This document shows positions 53,339 to 62,543 of a stretch of DNA of 64,000 bases, piece after piece. The notes beneath the pieces are model-generated. The model worked only from the letters and a program-made list of their open reading frames with translations. It was not told where the DNA came from and made no database searches. Position 1 is the first letter of the stretch. Every line of letters starts with the position of its first letter. This DNA is from Lysinibacillus louembei. GTDB taxonomy: Bacteria; Bacillota; Bacilli; Bacillales_A; Planococcaceae. Location: contig NZ_CP137624.1 of assembly GCF_033880585.1 (NCBI RefSeq), forward strand, positions 1,914,001-1,978,000. Direction: 5' to 3'. A program made the translations under genes and the position numbers.

Positions 53339-53971
53339 ATGAAAAAAAGCTTAGTAATGATTATTGGAATTGTATGTATTTCTATAGTTGGATGGTTCAT
53401 CTTTGGAAATAAAAAAGAAATAACTAATGGGATGGAAGAGCGCTTATTTGGTCGAAATTTAATTGTAGATGCCAAAACAGATGTAATGCCAGATTTAGCA
53501 TCTATAGAAAACAAAGCTGAAATGATTGTTATTGGGAAGAAGGTTGTTCAAGAAAATCCTACTGTTATTTATAATCAAGAGGACCGTATTGATGTTGCAT
53601 ATACTTTGTCTAATTTTTTAGTCCAAAAAGTTATAAGTGGTGATGAGGTGCAAAGTGGTATGGAAATAACAATTTTAGAAAACGAGGCATACAATAAACG
53701 CGAAGATATTACATATCATATCGCAGGCTATGAGTTAATGAAGGAAGATAATGAATACTTATTATTCTTAAGAAAATCAACAACAGATCCATACTATATA
53801 ATTATAGGAAATAATTATGGAAAAGTGCCTTTGCAAAATGAAACGAGTGCCTTGCGAGAGGCTGTACAAAAGGCAAATACAAGCTATGCTACAGAAAAAT
53901 TATCCGAATGGGCACGCGAGGATAAAGTTAAACAGCAGGCACTTGAAAAATACGCTTCCTATTTGGATTGA
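53339..53971 (+). CDS. Unknown membrane-anchored extracytoplasmic protein
   Basis: 210 residues with an N-terminal membrane anchor (SLVMIIGIVCISIVGWFIFG) and a soluble extracytoplasmic remainder of beta strands (AEMIVIGKKVV, YTLSNFLVQKVISGDEVQSG, EYLLFLRKSTTDPYYIIIG) ending in a charged helix. No cysteine lipobox. I recognise no family. ATG behind GAAGGCGG. Monocistronic, in an AT-rich, poorly conserved-looking stretch. Confidence 0.7.
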   Translation: MKKSLVMIIGIVCISIVGWFIFGNKKEITNGMEERLFGRNLIVDAKTDVMPDLASIENKAEMIVIGKKVVQENPTVIYNQEDRIDVAYTLSNFLVQKVISGDEVQSGMEITILENEAYNKREDITYHIAGYELMKEDNEYLLFLRKSTTDPYYIIIGNNYGKVPLQNETSALREAVQKANTSYATEKLSEWAREDKVKQQALEKYASYLD

Positions 53972-54174
53972 AGCTAAATAGCTTTTTTGTAATTAGCTCT
54001 TTACTTAAACATTAAGGGATTTATAAAAAATAAAATGATGAATGCACAATTATTTTAAAAAGAAGCGTCCATTTATTCGCAACATTTTGTATTAATTTTC
54101 GTTCTAAATTAATATTATAAAAAGCATAGTAAATCATATTATGCTAAAATGAGAGAGTAAAAATTGATTAGAAA

Positions 54175-54831
54175 GTGAGTATATGGATGGCGATTATTCA
54201 AGGCTTGATTGATTTTATTTTACACATTGACCAGCATTTACAGGAAATTATTCAGCAATTTGGAGGCTGGTCATACGCAATTTTGTTTGCGATTGTATTT
54301 GTAGAAACAGGCGTCGTCATTATGCCGTTTTTACCAGGAGATTCCTTACTATTTGCAGCAGGTACATTTGCAGCGTTAGGCTCCTTTAATTTACCATTGT
54401 TAATGGCGGTCTTTATTACAGCTGCAATTATTGGAGATACGGTAAATTACCATATCGGACGAGCTGTTGGCTTATCAATCCCACCTGATAGCTTTTTAGG
54501 TAGGGTTATTAATAAAGAGCGCATGGATGCGGCACAGCGATTTTTCAATAAGCATGGCGGAAAGACAATCGTCATTGCGCGCTTTATGCCATTTATTCGG
54601 ACGTTTATTCCGTTTGTGGCAGGAGCTAGCCGTATGAACTATAAATACTTTATTATGTATAATGTTATTGGAGCATTTGCTTGGGTATTGATTTGTACGA
54701 TGCTTGGCTACTTCTTTGGCAATATCCCTATTATTAAAGAAAACTTCTCCACAGTATTGTTATTAATTATTTTTATTTCTGTTATACCAGCGGTTATTAG
54801 TGCGTTAAATGGGAGACGAAAAAATAAATAA
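54175..54831 (+). CDS. DedA-family membrane protein
   Basis: 218 residues, five or six membrane segments. DedA hallmarks: FVETGVVIMPFLPGDSLLFAAG near residue 43, GDTVNYHIGRAVG, and FNKHGGKTIVIARFMPFIRTFIPFVAGASRMNY with its conserved Arg. Relatives flip phospholipids or undecaprenyl phosphate. Start is either GTG 54175 or ATG 54187; GTGAG lies seven bases before the latter. luxS follows after 15 bp but is probably an independent unit. Confidence 0.9.
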   Translation: MSIWMAIIQGLIDFILHIDQHLQEIIQQFGGWSYAILFAIVFVETGVVIMPFLPGDSLLFAAGTFAALGSFNLPLLMAVFITAAIIGDTVNYHIGRAVGLSIPPDSFLGRVINKERMDAAQRFFNKHGGKTIVIARFMPFIRTFIPFVAGASRMNYKYFIMYNVIGAFAWVLICTMLGYFFGNIPIIKENFSTVLLLIIFISVIPAVISALNGRRKNK

Positions 54832-54846
54832 GCGAGGTTATGGAAA

Positions 54847-55311
54847 ATGACAAAAATGAATGTAGAAAGCTTTAATTTAGACCATACGAAAGTAGCTGCA
54901 CCATATGTACGTTTAGCTGGATTAAAGGAAGGGCAGCACGGAGATGTTGTACATAAGTATGATATTCGCTTTAAGCAACCAAATAAAGAGTATATGAAAA
55001 TGGATGCCCTTCATTCGATTGAGCATTTAATGGCTGAAAATATCCGTAACCATTCAGACCATGTTGTTGACCTTAGTCCAATGGGCTGTCAAACAGGCTT
55101 CTATTTATCTGTTATTAACCATGATAATTATGATGAAATTTTAACTATTTTAGAAAAAACGTTGCAGGATGTTGTCAATGCAACAGAGGTGCCAGCATGT
55201 AACGAAGTGCAATGTGGCTGGGCTGCGAATCACAGCTTAGAGGGAGCACAGCAATTAGCGCGTGAAATGCTTGCAAAGCGTGCGGAGTGGGCAACGATTT
55301 TTGCCGAATAA
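54847..55311 (+). CDS. luxS: S-ribosylhomocysteine lyase LuxS
   Basis: 154 residues, within the family range. Metal site HSIEH (His56, Glu59-His60) with a Cys near residue 126 (NEVQCGW) and the catalytic GCQTGFYL region. It cleaves S-ribosylhomocysteine to homocysteine and DPD, the precursor of AI-2, in the activated-methyl cycle. ATG with AGGTTATGGAAA upstream is the only reasonable start. Strong terminator follows. Confidence 0.97.
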   Translation: MTKMNVESFNLDHTKVAAPYVRLAGLKEGQHGDVVHKYDIRFKQPNKEYMKMDALHSIEHLMAENIRNHSDHVVDLSPMGCQTGFYLSVINHDNYDEILTILEKTLQDVVNATEVPACNEVQCGWAANHSLEGAQQLAREMLAKRAEWATIFAE

Positions 55312-55312
55312 A

Positions 55313-55350
55313 AAGCGAGGAAGTGCAAAATGCACTTCCTCATTTTTATT
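55313..55350. terminator. Bidirectional terminator between luxS and the crotonase
   Basis: GAGGAAGTGCA and TGCACTTCCTC arms around AAA, flanked by A- and T-runs. Confidence 0.9.
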
Positions 55351-56122
55351 TCCCTTTAAATTGCGGTGTCCGTTTTTCAACGAAGGCATTTAATGCTTCT
55401 ATGCGGTCTTCAGTCGGTAAAGTGATTTCATATGCTTTACGCTCAATCTGTAAGCCTGTTTGCAAATCAACCTTCATTCCTTGTTTGATAGCAAATTTTG
55501 CTTGCTGTAAAGCGATTGGCGCATTTTGCAAAATTGTATTGGCAAAGCTCTCTGTAGCTTGCATTAAATGCTCTTGTTCAACTAGCTGTGTAAATAACCC
55601 ACAAGCTAACGCTTCCTCCCCTGCAACTTTTTTCGCTGTTAAAATAAATTCCAATGCTTTTGCTTCACCAATTAAGCGAGGCAAGCGCTGTGTGCCGCCA
55701 GCACCAGGAATAATGCCGAGCTTCGTTTCTGTTAAGCCAACAACTGCATTTTTGGCAGCAATGCGAAAATCACAGGCAAGAGCAAGCTCAAGGCCACCGC
55801 CAAAAGCGTAGCCATTCAGCGCACAAATGGTTGGCTGTGGCAATGCTTCGATAGCATTGAATACTTCAGCAAATTTATTTAAATTTCGTTTCACTAAAGG
55901 CTCTGGTAATGTTTGGCGCTCCTTTAAATCAGCGCCGACAGAAAAGGCTTTATCGCCTGCACCTGTAATGATAACAAGTCGAATATCAGGGTGTATACGA
56001 ATGGATTCTACAATTGCTTGCAGCTCACATAGCATTTCAAAATTAAAGGCATTTAAAACATCAGGTCGATTTAGTTTTACATAGGCGATAGATTGCTGTT
56101 GCTCATATTCAATGATGTTCAT
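55346..56122 (-). CDS. Enoyl-CoA hydratase (crotonase family)
   Basis: 258 residues with the full crotonase pattern: LNRPDVLNAFN, GDKAFSVGADLKERQ (first oxyanion strand), LNGYAFGGGLELALACDFRIA, and catalytic Glu positions in TETKLGIIPGAGGTQRLPRLIG. Unlike the crotonase near 15.4 kb, both glutamates are in place, so true hydratase activity is likely. No FadR-like site is visible in front. ATG start with GGGGGA upstream. Confidence 0.92.
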   Translation of the reverse strand: MNIIEYEQQQSIAYVKLNRPDVLNAFNFEMLCELQAIVESIRIHPDIRLVIITGAGDKAFSVGADLKERQTLPEPLVKRNLNKFAEVFNAIEALPQPTICALNGYAFGGGLELALACDFRIAAKNAVVGLTETKLGIIPGAGGTQRLPRLIGEAKALEFILTAKKVAGEEALACGLFTQLVEQEHLMQATESFANTILQNAPIALQQAKFAIKQGMKVDLQTGLQIERKAYEITLPTEDRIEALNAFVEKRTPQFKGK

Positions 56123-56421
56123 AAATAACTTACTCCCCCTTAAACGTATATAGTATTATATTACATGTCTCGAAATATATAGGCAATTATAATTGAACAA
56201 TGCATTAAAGATAAGTATGCTATAATTAAGTGATTTTAAAGCATAAAGCATGAAAACAACTAAAGATTTTGCTGAAATATAGCAGTGAATTTGCTATTAT
56301 TTGTACGTTGGCAAAATTAATAAATAATATGTTAAAAGAATGCTATTTTAGCTTTCTTTATAAAATAAACGTAATAACAAGAATGAAAAAATTATGAAGA
56401 TACATAAAGTGAGGAGTTAGT
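56123..56421. other. AT-rich intergenic region, no gene seen
   Basis: Should hold the divergent promoters of the crotonase and the EAL-HDOD gene. No repeat, RNA or riboswitch was recognised. Confidence 0.6.
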
Positions 56422-57660
56422 GTGGAAGTTTTTATTGGTAGACAGCCGATTTTTGATGAAAAAGAACAAATTGTCTCTTATGAATTGTTATATCGAAGTA
56501 AAAATATGAATGCTTTTCCTTTAGAGGGCGTAGGAGCAGATGCTGCAACAATTGATGTTATTATCAACTCATTTTTAGCAATTGGTATAGATAAAGCAAC
56601 AGGTGGTGCACCAGCCTTTATTAATTTTACTGAAAAGCTATTGTTTAGCCCATTAGTCGATTATGTGAACCCACAAGAAGTAGTTATCGAAATTTTAGAA
56701 GATGTCAGCATAACACATGGTCTTATAGAACGTGTAAAGGAGTTAAAGAAAAAAGGCTTTAAACTAGCGCTTGATGACTTTGTATTGAATGATGAAGTAA
56801 CGGTGTATGATGAATTGTTTCATTATATAGACTATATTAAAGTCGATTTTTTAATTACTCCTTTATTAAAACGTATGGAAATTGAAAATAAAGTAAAATC
56901 GAAATTTCCACATATTCAACTCTTGGCAGAAAAAGTAGAGACACGAGAGCAATATGAAGTTGCGATACATTCGGGCTATGTATTGTTTCAAGGGTATTTT
57001 TTTGAGAAGCCACAAATTATGAGAGCGATTGATATACCTGCGAATATTATTAATTACTTCCAAATTATTTCGATTTTAAAGGATGAGGAGCCCGATATAA
57101 ATATATTAGCAAAAAATATTGAACGGGAAATATCGATTTCTTATAAGCTTTTACAGCTCATTAATAGCTCAAAAAATCGCAAAAAATCTAAAATACGTTC
57201 AATTAAGCAAGCGATTGTTTTGCTAGGGCTAACGGAGCTACGTAAGCTTGTGTATTTACTTGCAATGCGCGAATTAAATACTCATGAGCAAACAGATACG
57301 TTTAATGAGCTAGTTGTAGCGTCATTGTTTAGAGCGAAAGCATGTGAAAAAGTAGCGAAGCTAAATTATAAAAAGAATTTTTCTGAGTATTTTTTAATTG
57401 GTCTATTATCGTTAATTGATGCCTTATTAAAGCGACCGATGCATTTAATTTTAAGAAAGATGCCGCTATCAGAGGAAATCGTGCAAACGATTAACGGTGT
57501 AGAAACAGAAATGACACCCTATTTACAATTTAGTGAAGCATTGTACAAATTAGATTGGGACAAGCTGACAGAATTATCACAGCAACTAGGCTTGAACCAA
57601 GAAAAGGTATTCCAAATTTATGATGAAACAGAGCAATGGGCAAGAGAGGTTATTAGCTAG
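56422..57660 (+). CDS. YuxH-like EAL-HDOD protein
   Basis: 412 residues. N-terminal EAL-like domain: VFIGRQPIFDEKEQIVSYELLYRS has YELL where active enzymes have EALLRW, and the metal acidic residues are mostly replaced (VIEILEDV and LALDDFVLND remain), so it is likely inactive against c-di-GMP. From about 210 follows an HDOD domain (LLQLINSSKNRKKSKIRSIKQAI is its core). B. subtilis YuxH has the same plan. GTG start with GAGGAG upstream. The window also holds a GGDEF protein with an intact active site. Confidence 0.88.
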   Translation: MEVFIGRQPIFDEKEQIVSYELLYRSKNMNAFPLEGVGADAATIDVIINSFLAIGIDKATGGAPAFINFTEKLLFSPLVDYVNPQEVVIEILEDVSITHGLIERVKELKKKGFKLALDDFVLNDEVTVYDELFHYIDYIKVDFLITPLLKRMEIENKVKSKFPHIQLLAEKVETREQYEVAIHSGYVLFQGYFFEKPQIMRAIDIPANIINYFQIISILKDEEPDINILAKNIEREISISYKLLQLINSSKNRKKSKIRSIKQAIVLLGLTELRKLVYLLAMRELNTHEQTDTFNELVVASLFRAKACEKVAKLNYKKNFSEYFLIGLLSLIDALLKRPMHLILRKMPLSEEIVQTINGVETEMTPYLQFSEALYKLDWDKLTELSQQLGLNQEKVFQIYDETEQWAREVIS

Positions 57661-57706
57661 TAGCTCATGCTATAAATAAAAATTGAATAAAGAAAGAGGA
57701 AGTCGT

Positions 57707-58561
57707 GTGAACAGTAGTGAGCAGTTAACAATGAAAGATACAGTTAGCGAGTATTTATTTGTTATTGTAGGAGCTGCGATAATTGCAGTTGGGTTTAATG
57801 TTTTTTTATTACCGAACCAAGTAGCCTCTGGTGGCGTAAGTGGAATTAGTACCATTTTAAATGGCTTATTTGGTTGGAATGCAGGAATTATTCAATATGC
57901 ATTTAATATTCCTTTATTTATTGCAGGTGTTTTAGTTTTAGGTAAGAAATTCGGTGTAAAATCCTTTATTGGTACAATTACATTGCCTGCATTCGTTATA
58001 TTGACGAGCGGCTGGGAGCCATGGACTTTAAATCCACTACTTGGTGCCATTTTTGGTGGGATTGTTGTTGGTTCAGGACTAGGCATTGTTTTCAAAGGTA
58101 AAGCTTCAACAGGCGGTACCGATTTATTAGCGCAAATTATTACAAAATTCACAGGGCTTACTCTAGGTACAAGCGTTTTGATGATTGATGGTATTATTGC
58201 TGTGAGTGCTGCATTAGTATTTGATTTAGAAAAAGGCTTGTATGCGATTATCGGCTTATATGTGACGACAAAAACGATTGATATTATTCAGCTTGGCTTT
58301 AGCCAATCGAAAATGGCGTATATTATTACAAACATGGAAGAGGAAATGCGTGAAGCTATTTACAGAGAAGTGAATCGCGGTGTAACGAAGCTTCCTGCCT
58401 TCGGTGGTTACACTGGAGAAGAAAAAACATTTCTTATGGTTGTTGTTTATCAAACTGAATTCACGAAATTGAAACAAGTTGTGAAGATGGTGGACCCAAC
58501 AGCATTCGTTGTTGTTTCAGATGCCTATGAGGTGCTAGGAGAAGGTTTCAAACGTGTCTAA
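57707..58561 (+). CDS. YitT-family membrane protein (DUF161/DUF2179)
   Basis: 284 residues. Five membrane helices (first VSEYLFVIVGAAIIAVGFNVFL) and a C-terminal soluble DUF2179 domain (GYTGEEKTFLMVVVYQTEFTKLKQ). GKASTGGTDLLAQII is a family marker. Role is unknown; transport is guessed. GTG at 57707 is preferred over TTG 57683 because AAAGAGGAAG is correctly spaced. Monocistronic or co-transcribed with the cytochrome gene 34 bp downstream. Confidence 0.88.
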   Translation: MNSSEQLTMKDTVSEYLFVIVGAAIIAVGFNVFLLPNQVASGGVSGISTILNGLFGWNAGIIQYAFNIPLFIAGVLVLGKKFGVKSFIGTITLPAFVILTSGWEPWTLNPLLGAIFGGIVVGSGLGIVFKGKASTGGTDLLAQIITKFTGLTLGTSVLMIDGIIAVSAALVFDLEKGLYAIIGLYVTTKTIDIIQLGFSQSKMAYIITNMEEEMREAIYREVNRGVTKLPAFGGYTGEEKTFLMVVVYQTEFTKLKQVVKMVDPTAFVVVSDAYEVLGEGFKRV

Positions 58562-58595
58562 CTTTGCTATACTGAAATGGATTGGAGGGGTTGAA

Positions 58596-58913
58596 ATGAA
58601 AAAATTATTATTAACAGCTACATTTAGCTCAGCTTTATTTTTAGCTGCATGTGGTGGCGCTGAGGAAGAAAGCGGTAATGCAACACCGCAGCCAGAAGGT
58701 GAGAAAATTGTGATGCAAACCTGTGCCAGCTGTCACGGCGGTCAATTGCAAGGTATGCGTAAAACACCTGCATTAAATGATGTTGGTGCACGTTTATCGG
58801 AGGAAGAAATTTTAAATGTCATTTTAAATGGTACATCAAATGGTATGCCTGGTGGTTTAATTAAAGGTGAAGATGCTGAAAAAGCAGCGGCATGGTTAGC
58901 AGAACAAAAATAA
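58596..58913 (+). CDS. cccB: Cytochrome c551 lipoprotein
   Basis: 105 residues. Lipobox LAAC (Cys19), short acidic linker, then a monohaem domain: CASCH (Cys43, Cys46, His47) and the axial Met in NGTSNGMPGG. It resembles the membrane-attached c551 of Bacilli (CccB), an electron carrier to caa3 oxidase. ATG behind GGAGGGG; longer frames overlap yitT with no ribosome site. Terminator after. Confidence 0.9.
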   Translation: MKKLLLTATFSSALFLAACGGAEEESGNATPQPEGEKIVMQTCASCHGGQLQGMRKTPALNDVGARLSEEEILNVILNGTSNGMPGGLIKGEDAEKAAAWLAEQK

Positions 58914-58952
58914 TGGGGAGGGGACGTCTGAATTTCTAGGCGCCCCTTTTGT
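58914..58952 (+). terminator. Terminator after the cytochrome gene
   Basis: GGGGAGGGGACGTCTGA... and ...TAGGCGCCCCTTTT, imperfect stem, then T-run. Confidence 0.7.
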
Positions 58953-59038
58953 TGGTTTATAAAGGATACATTTTCCGTAAAAATGACTGGAACATGTTAC
59001 AATAAGGAAAGACTATAAAGGATCGAGAGGTTGTGCCA

Positions 59039-59980
59039 ATGGTTCAAGTTACAACAAGAGATGTAATGGAGAAATTTAATTTACAAATCGTGAGTGGTCA
59101 TGAAGGGATTGGGCGCGCTATTACAACAAGTGATATCTCAAGACCCGGGCTTGAGATGGCTGGTTACTTTACACATTACCCAGCAAATCGTGTCCAGCTA
59201 CTTGGAAAGACAGAGCTCTCCTTTTTTGAAATGCTTCCAGAAAATGTGAGAGTTGAACGTATGTGCTTGCTATGTGCACGCAATACACCAGCAATTATTC
59301 TTTCAAGAAGTATGGAAGTACCAAAGGAATTAATTGATGCATCGAATAAAAATCATGTTCCTGTTTTAGTTTCAAAGCAAACGACAACTCATTTTTCGAG
59401 CCGCTTAACAAATTATTTAGAAAGTGAGCTGGCACCAACTACAGCTATTCATGGGGTACTTGTAGATATTTATGGAATCGGGGTACTCATTCTTGGGAAA
59501 AGCGGTGTAGGGAAAAGTGAAACAGCATTAGAGCTTGTCAAAAAAGGACATCGCCTTGTAGCAGATGACTCTGTAGAAATTCGTCAAGAATCAGAAAATA
59601 TGATTATCGGTAGCCCACCCCCATTGTTGGAACATTTATTGGAAATTCGTGGAATCGGTATTATTAATATTATGACATTATTTGGTGCAAGTGCTATTCG
59701 ACCATATAAAAGAATTACACTTGTTGTAGAGCTAGAAAACTGGGATCCAAATAAATCATATGATCGTCTAGGGCTTGATGAGGAAAAAATGAAAATTATT
59801 GATACGGAGCTAACAAAGCTAACAATTCCTGTTCAGCCTGGACGTAACGTATCTGTTATTATTGAAGTAGCTGCGATGAATTATCGTCTAAAAAGAATGG
59901 GCGTTAATGCAGCAGAGGAATTTTCCCGTAGGCTAGATGCAGTTATCGCATCAAATGGGGAAATGAATGACTTTAATTAA
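59039..59980 (+). CDS. hprK: HPr kinase/phosphorylase
   Basis: 313 residues. N-terminal domain with [15 protein letters not shown] and [12 protein letters not shown]-loop GKSGVGKS near residues 153-160; [18 protein letters not shown] and [21 protein letters not shown] are HprK-specific, the latter with the conserved RGRN-like loop. Phosphorylates HPr on Ser46 to trigger CcpA-dependent catabolite repression. ATG at 59039 fits the family start better than GTG 59033, with GAGAGG seven bases before. First gene of hprK-lgt-ppaX-yvoF. Confidence 0.97.
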   Translation: MVQVTTRDVMEKFNLQIVSGHEGIGRAITTSDISRPGLEMAGYFTHYPANRVQLLGKTELSFFEMLPENVRVERMCLLCARNTPAIILSRSMEVPKELIDASNKNHVPVLVSKQTTTHFSSRLTNYLESELAPTTAIHGVLVDIYGIGVLILGKSGVGKSETALELVKKGHRLVADDSVEIRQESENMIIGSPPPLLEHLLEIRGIGIINIMTLFGASAIRPYKRITLVVELENWDPNKSYDRLGLDEEKMKIIDTELTKLTIPVQPGRNVSVIIEVAAMNYRLKRMGVNAAEEFSRRLDAVIASNGEMNDFN

Positions 59981-59992
59981 AGAAGGAGCAAA

Positions 59993-60814
59993 ATGATGGA
60001 CTTTATTATGATGAAAATCAATCCTGTAGCATTCTCCATTGGACCTATTGATGTGCGATGGTATGGTATTTTAATTGCTTCAGGTATCGTACTAGCTTAC
60101 TTTTTAGCACAGCGTGAGGCGGTGCGCTTAGGTATTCACCAAGATTTTATCGCGGACATGCTCATTTGGGCTGTGCCAATTGCAATACTAAGTGCACGTG
60201 TTTATTATGTAGCAATGGAATGGGGGGCTTATAAAGACAATCCACTTCGAGCAATTGAAATATGGAATGGTGGAATTGCAATTCATGGCGCATTAATTGG
60301 TGCATTTATTACAGCTTATATCTTTACAAAAAGGCGAAATGTCAGCTTCCTGCGTATTGCAGATATCGCAGCACCGAGCATTTTAGTAGGACAAATAATT
60401 GGACGCTGGGGCAACTTCATTAATCAAGAGGCACATGGTGGGGAAGTATCGCGTAGCTTTTTGGAAAGTCTCCATTTACCTAATTGGTTGATTGAGCAAA
60501 TGTATATCGAAAATTTAGGGTCATATGTACACCCAACATTTTTATATGAATCATTATGGAATGTCGTAGGCTTTATTATTTTAATCATTGCACGTAAATT
60601 CAATTGGCGTCGTGGGGAAATGTTTTTCTTCTATCTTATTTGGTATTCAATTGGACGCTTCTATATCGAATCACTACGAACAGATAGCCTGTATTTAATT
60701 GGTGATTTACGTTCAGCACAAGTCGTGTCGATACTTGGTATTGTCATTGGTTTAGCTTGTATTATTTATCGTCGAATTACTGTAAAGCCTGCTGTACGCT
60801 ATTTAGACAAATAA
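59993..60814 (+). CDS. lgt: Prolipoprotein diacylglyceryl transferase
   Basis: 273 residues, seven membrane segments. Lgt signature: [13 protein letters not shown] with its conserved His, and [15 protein letters not shown]. It adds diacylglycerol to the lipobox cysteine of prolipoproteins; the window encodes five such lipoproteins (36005, 39034, 7515, 22871 and 58596). ATG behind AAGGAG, 12 bp after hprK; followed by ppaX after 13 bp. Confidence 0.97.
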   Translation: MMDFIMMKINPVAFSIGPIDVRWYGILIASGIVLAYFLAQREAVRLGIHQDFIADMLIWAVPIAILSARVYYVAMEWGAYKDNPLRAIEIWNGGIAIHGALIGAFITAYIFTKRRNVSFLRIADIAAPSILVGQIIGRWGNFINQEAHGGEVSRSFLESLHLPNWLIEQMYIENLGSYVHPTFLYESLWNVVGFIILIIARKFNWRRGEMFFFYLIWYSIGRFYIESLRTDSLYLIGDLRSAQVVSILGIVIGLACIIYRRITVKPAVRYLDK

Positions 60815-60827
60815 AGGGTGAATTATA

Positions 60828-61463
60828 ATGGTAAAAGCGTTATTATTTGATTTTGATGGAACATTGTTAGATACAAATGAGTTAATTATCCAAACATTTA
60901 TGCATGTATTAGAAGAAAAATTTCCTGGGCAATATTCGCCAAAAGATTGCATAAAATTTATTGGTCCTTCATTAAGACAATCTTTTACTGAAATAGCTCC
61001 AGATATGGTAGATGAACTAGTAGCAAGCTACCGCAAATGGAATATTGAACATCATGATGAGCTTGTGACACAATATGATGGGGTTGTTTCGACATTACAA
61101 CAATTGCATGCACAAGGTATAAGGTTAGCGATTGTTTCGACAAAACGTGTGGATATGATTGAACGCGGTTTAAAGGTGCTAGGTGTTGGTCATTTATTTG
61201 AGCATATTATTGGCTTTGATAGTGTACAACATGTCAAGCCACATCCTGAGCCAATTTTATTAGCATTAGAAAAGCTCCAAGTAGCAAAAGAAGATGTCAT
61301 TATGATTGGGGATAATTCGCATGATATTGAGGCAGGGCATAATGCAGGAGTGAAAACGGCAGGTGTTGCATGGACTTTTAAAGGTGAAGATTACTTAAAG
61401 CAATTTTCGCCGACATATATGCTTGACAATATGACCGATTTATTAACAATTGTGAAAGGATAA
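60828..61463 (+). CDS. ppaX: Pyrophosphatase PpaX (HAD family)
   Basis: 211 residues, near the B. subtilis 216. HAD motifs: FDFDGTLLDTNE (nucleophile Asp8), VSTKRVD (II), Lys in HVKPHPEP (III), IGDNSHDIEAG (IV). PpaX hydrolyses the pyrophosphate made when HprK dephosphorylates HPr-Ser-P. ATG behind GGGTG. yvoF follows after 4 bp. Confidence 0.95.
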   Translation: MVKALLFDFDGTLLDTNELIIQTFMHVLEEKFPGQYSPKDCIKFIGPSLRQSFTEIAPDMVDELVASYRKWNIEHHDELVTQYDGVVSTLQQLHAQGIRLAIVSTKRVDMIERGLKVLGVGHLFEHIIGFDSVQHVKPHPEPILLALEKLQVAKEDVIMIGDNSHDIEAGHNAGVKTAGVAWTFKGEDYLKQFSPTYMLDNMTDLLTIVKG

Positions 61464-61467
61464 GCCT

Positions 61468-61974
61468 ATGAGAAGAACAGAGCGTTACAAAGTGGAAGGG
61501 GCAAATTCACTTTGGCATGTTTATCAAACGGTATCTTTTTGGAAAATCGTCAAATGCTTTATTTTTATTCAAATTGGACGCATTACACCATTTATGGCAA
61601 TGAAAAATTGGATTTATCGCACATTTCTTCGAATGAAGATTGGCGAAAAAACATCACTCGCACTAATGGTCATGCCTGATACGATGTTTCCAGAGCGCAT
61701 TTCGATTGGAGATAATTCAATTATAGGCTTTAACACAACGATTTTAGCACATGAATATTTAATAAATGAGTATCGTTTAGGTGATGTGAAAATTGGCAGC
61801 AATGTTATGGTTGGTGCCAATACAACGATTTTGCCAGGTATAGAGATTGGTGATGGCGCCATTGTTTCCGCAGCAACACTCGTACATAAAGATGTACCAG
61901 CAGGATGTATGGTAGGGGGAAATCCGATGCGCATTATTTTCACGGCAGAGGAAATGGCAGCACGACAAAAATAG
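61468..61974 (+). CDS. yvoF: YvoF, hexapeptide-repeat acyltransferase
   Basis: 168 residues. Left-handed beta-helix hexapeptide repeats from about 70 (ISIGDNSIIGFNTTIL, VKIGSNVMVGANTTILPGIEIGDGAIVSAATLV), ending VGGNPMRIIF. Substrate unknown; LacA/WbbJ-like O-acetyltransferase. Last gene of the hprK operon, ended by a strong hairpin. Confidence 0.92.
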   Translation: MRRTERYKVEGANSLWHVYQTVSFWKIVKCFIFIQIGRITPFMAMKNWIYRTFLRMKIGEKTSLALMVMPDTMFPERISIGDNSIIGFNTTILAHEYLINEYRLGDVKIGSNVMVGANTTILPGIEIGDGAIVSAATLVHKDVPAGCMVGGNPMRIIFTAEEMAARQK

Positions 61975-61979
61975 CAATA

Positions 61980-62022
61980 ACAAGCTGATGAGAAAGAAGC
62001 TCTCATCAGCTTGTTTGCGTTT
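61980..62022 (+). terminator. Terminator after yvoF
   Basis: AACAAGCTGATGAGA and TCTCATCAGCTTGTT arms, 15 bp perfect, then TGCGTTTT. Confidence 0.9.
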
Positions 62023-62040
62023 TATGGTGATGAAACAAGA

Positions 62041-62400
62041 AACCCGCAAATAAATCATAGAAAGCGCAAATAAAATGAGAAACTCGCAAATAAATCATGG
62101 AAAGCGCAAATAAACTGAGAAATTCGCAAATAAATCATGGAAAGCGCAAATAAACTGAGCAACCCGCAAATAAATCATAAAAAGCGCAAATAAACTGAGC
62201 AACCCGCAAATAAATCATGAAAAGCGCAAATAAACTGAGCAACCCGCAAATAAATCATAAAAAGCGCAAATAAACTGAGCAACTCGCAAATAAATCATGG
62301 AAAACGCAAATAAAATGAGAAACTCGCAAATAAATCATGGAAAGCGCAAATAAACTGAGAAATTCGCAAATAAATCATAAAACCCGCAAATAAAACAAGC
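62041..62400. repeat. 20-bp-phased repeat array (9 units of 40 bp)
   Basis: Nine units of exactly 40 bp. Each holds CGCAAATAAA twice, 20 bp apart, so the motif recurs 18 times from 62045 on a strict 20-bp period. Between motifs alternate two slightly variable fillers (TCATGGAAAG-type and CTGAGCAACC-type). No unique spacers, no open frame through the array (40 is not a multiple of 3). Lies between the yvoF terminator and the his promoter. Confidence 0.95.
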
Positions 62401-62477
62401 CACGCCAATATAGCAAATTTCACAGACTTTAATGAAACAACATGTTATGCCAACGAAGATACAATATAGTCAGAAGC

Positions 62478-62506
62478 TTGACAACATATTTACTTTATTA
62501 TACTAT
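62478..62506 (+). promoter_or_regulatory. Probable his operon promoter
   Basis: -35 TTGACA (62478-62483), 17-base spacer, -10 TACTAT (62501-62506). A CACTAGTG palindrome follows at 62509-62516. Confidence 0.6.
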
Positions 62507-62543
62507 CACACTAGTGAATTAAAGTGTATTGAGGTGCATAGCA

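Noticed and set aside
62041-62400. CRISPR array
   Set aside because: The repeat unit has no unique spacers of 30 bases or so; fillers are themselves repeated, and there are no cas genes.
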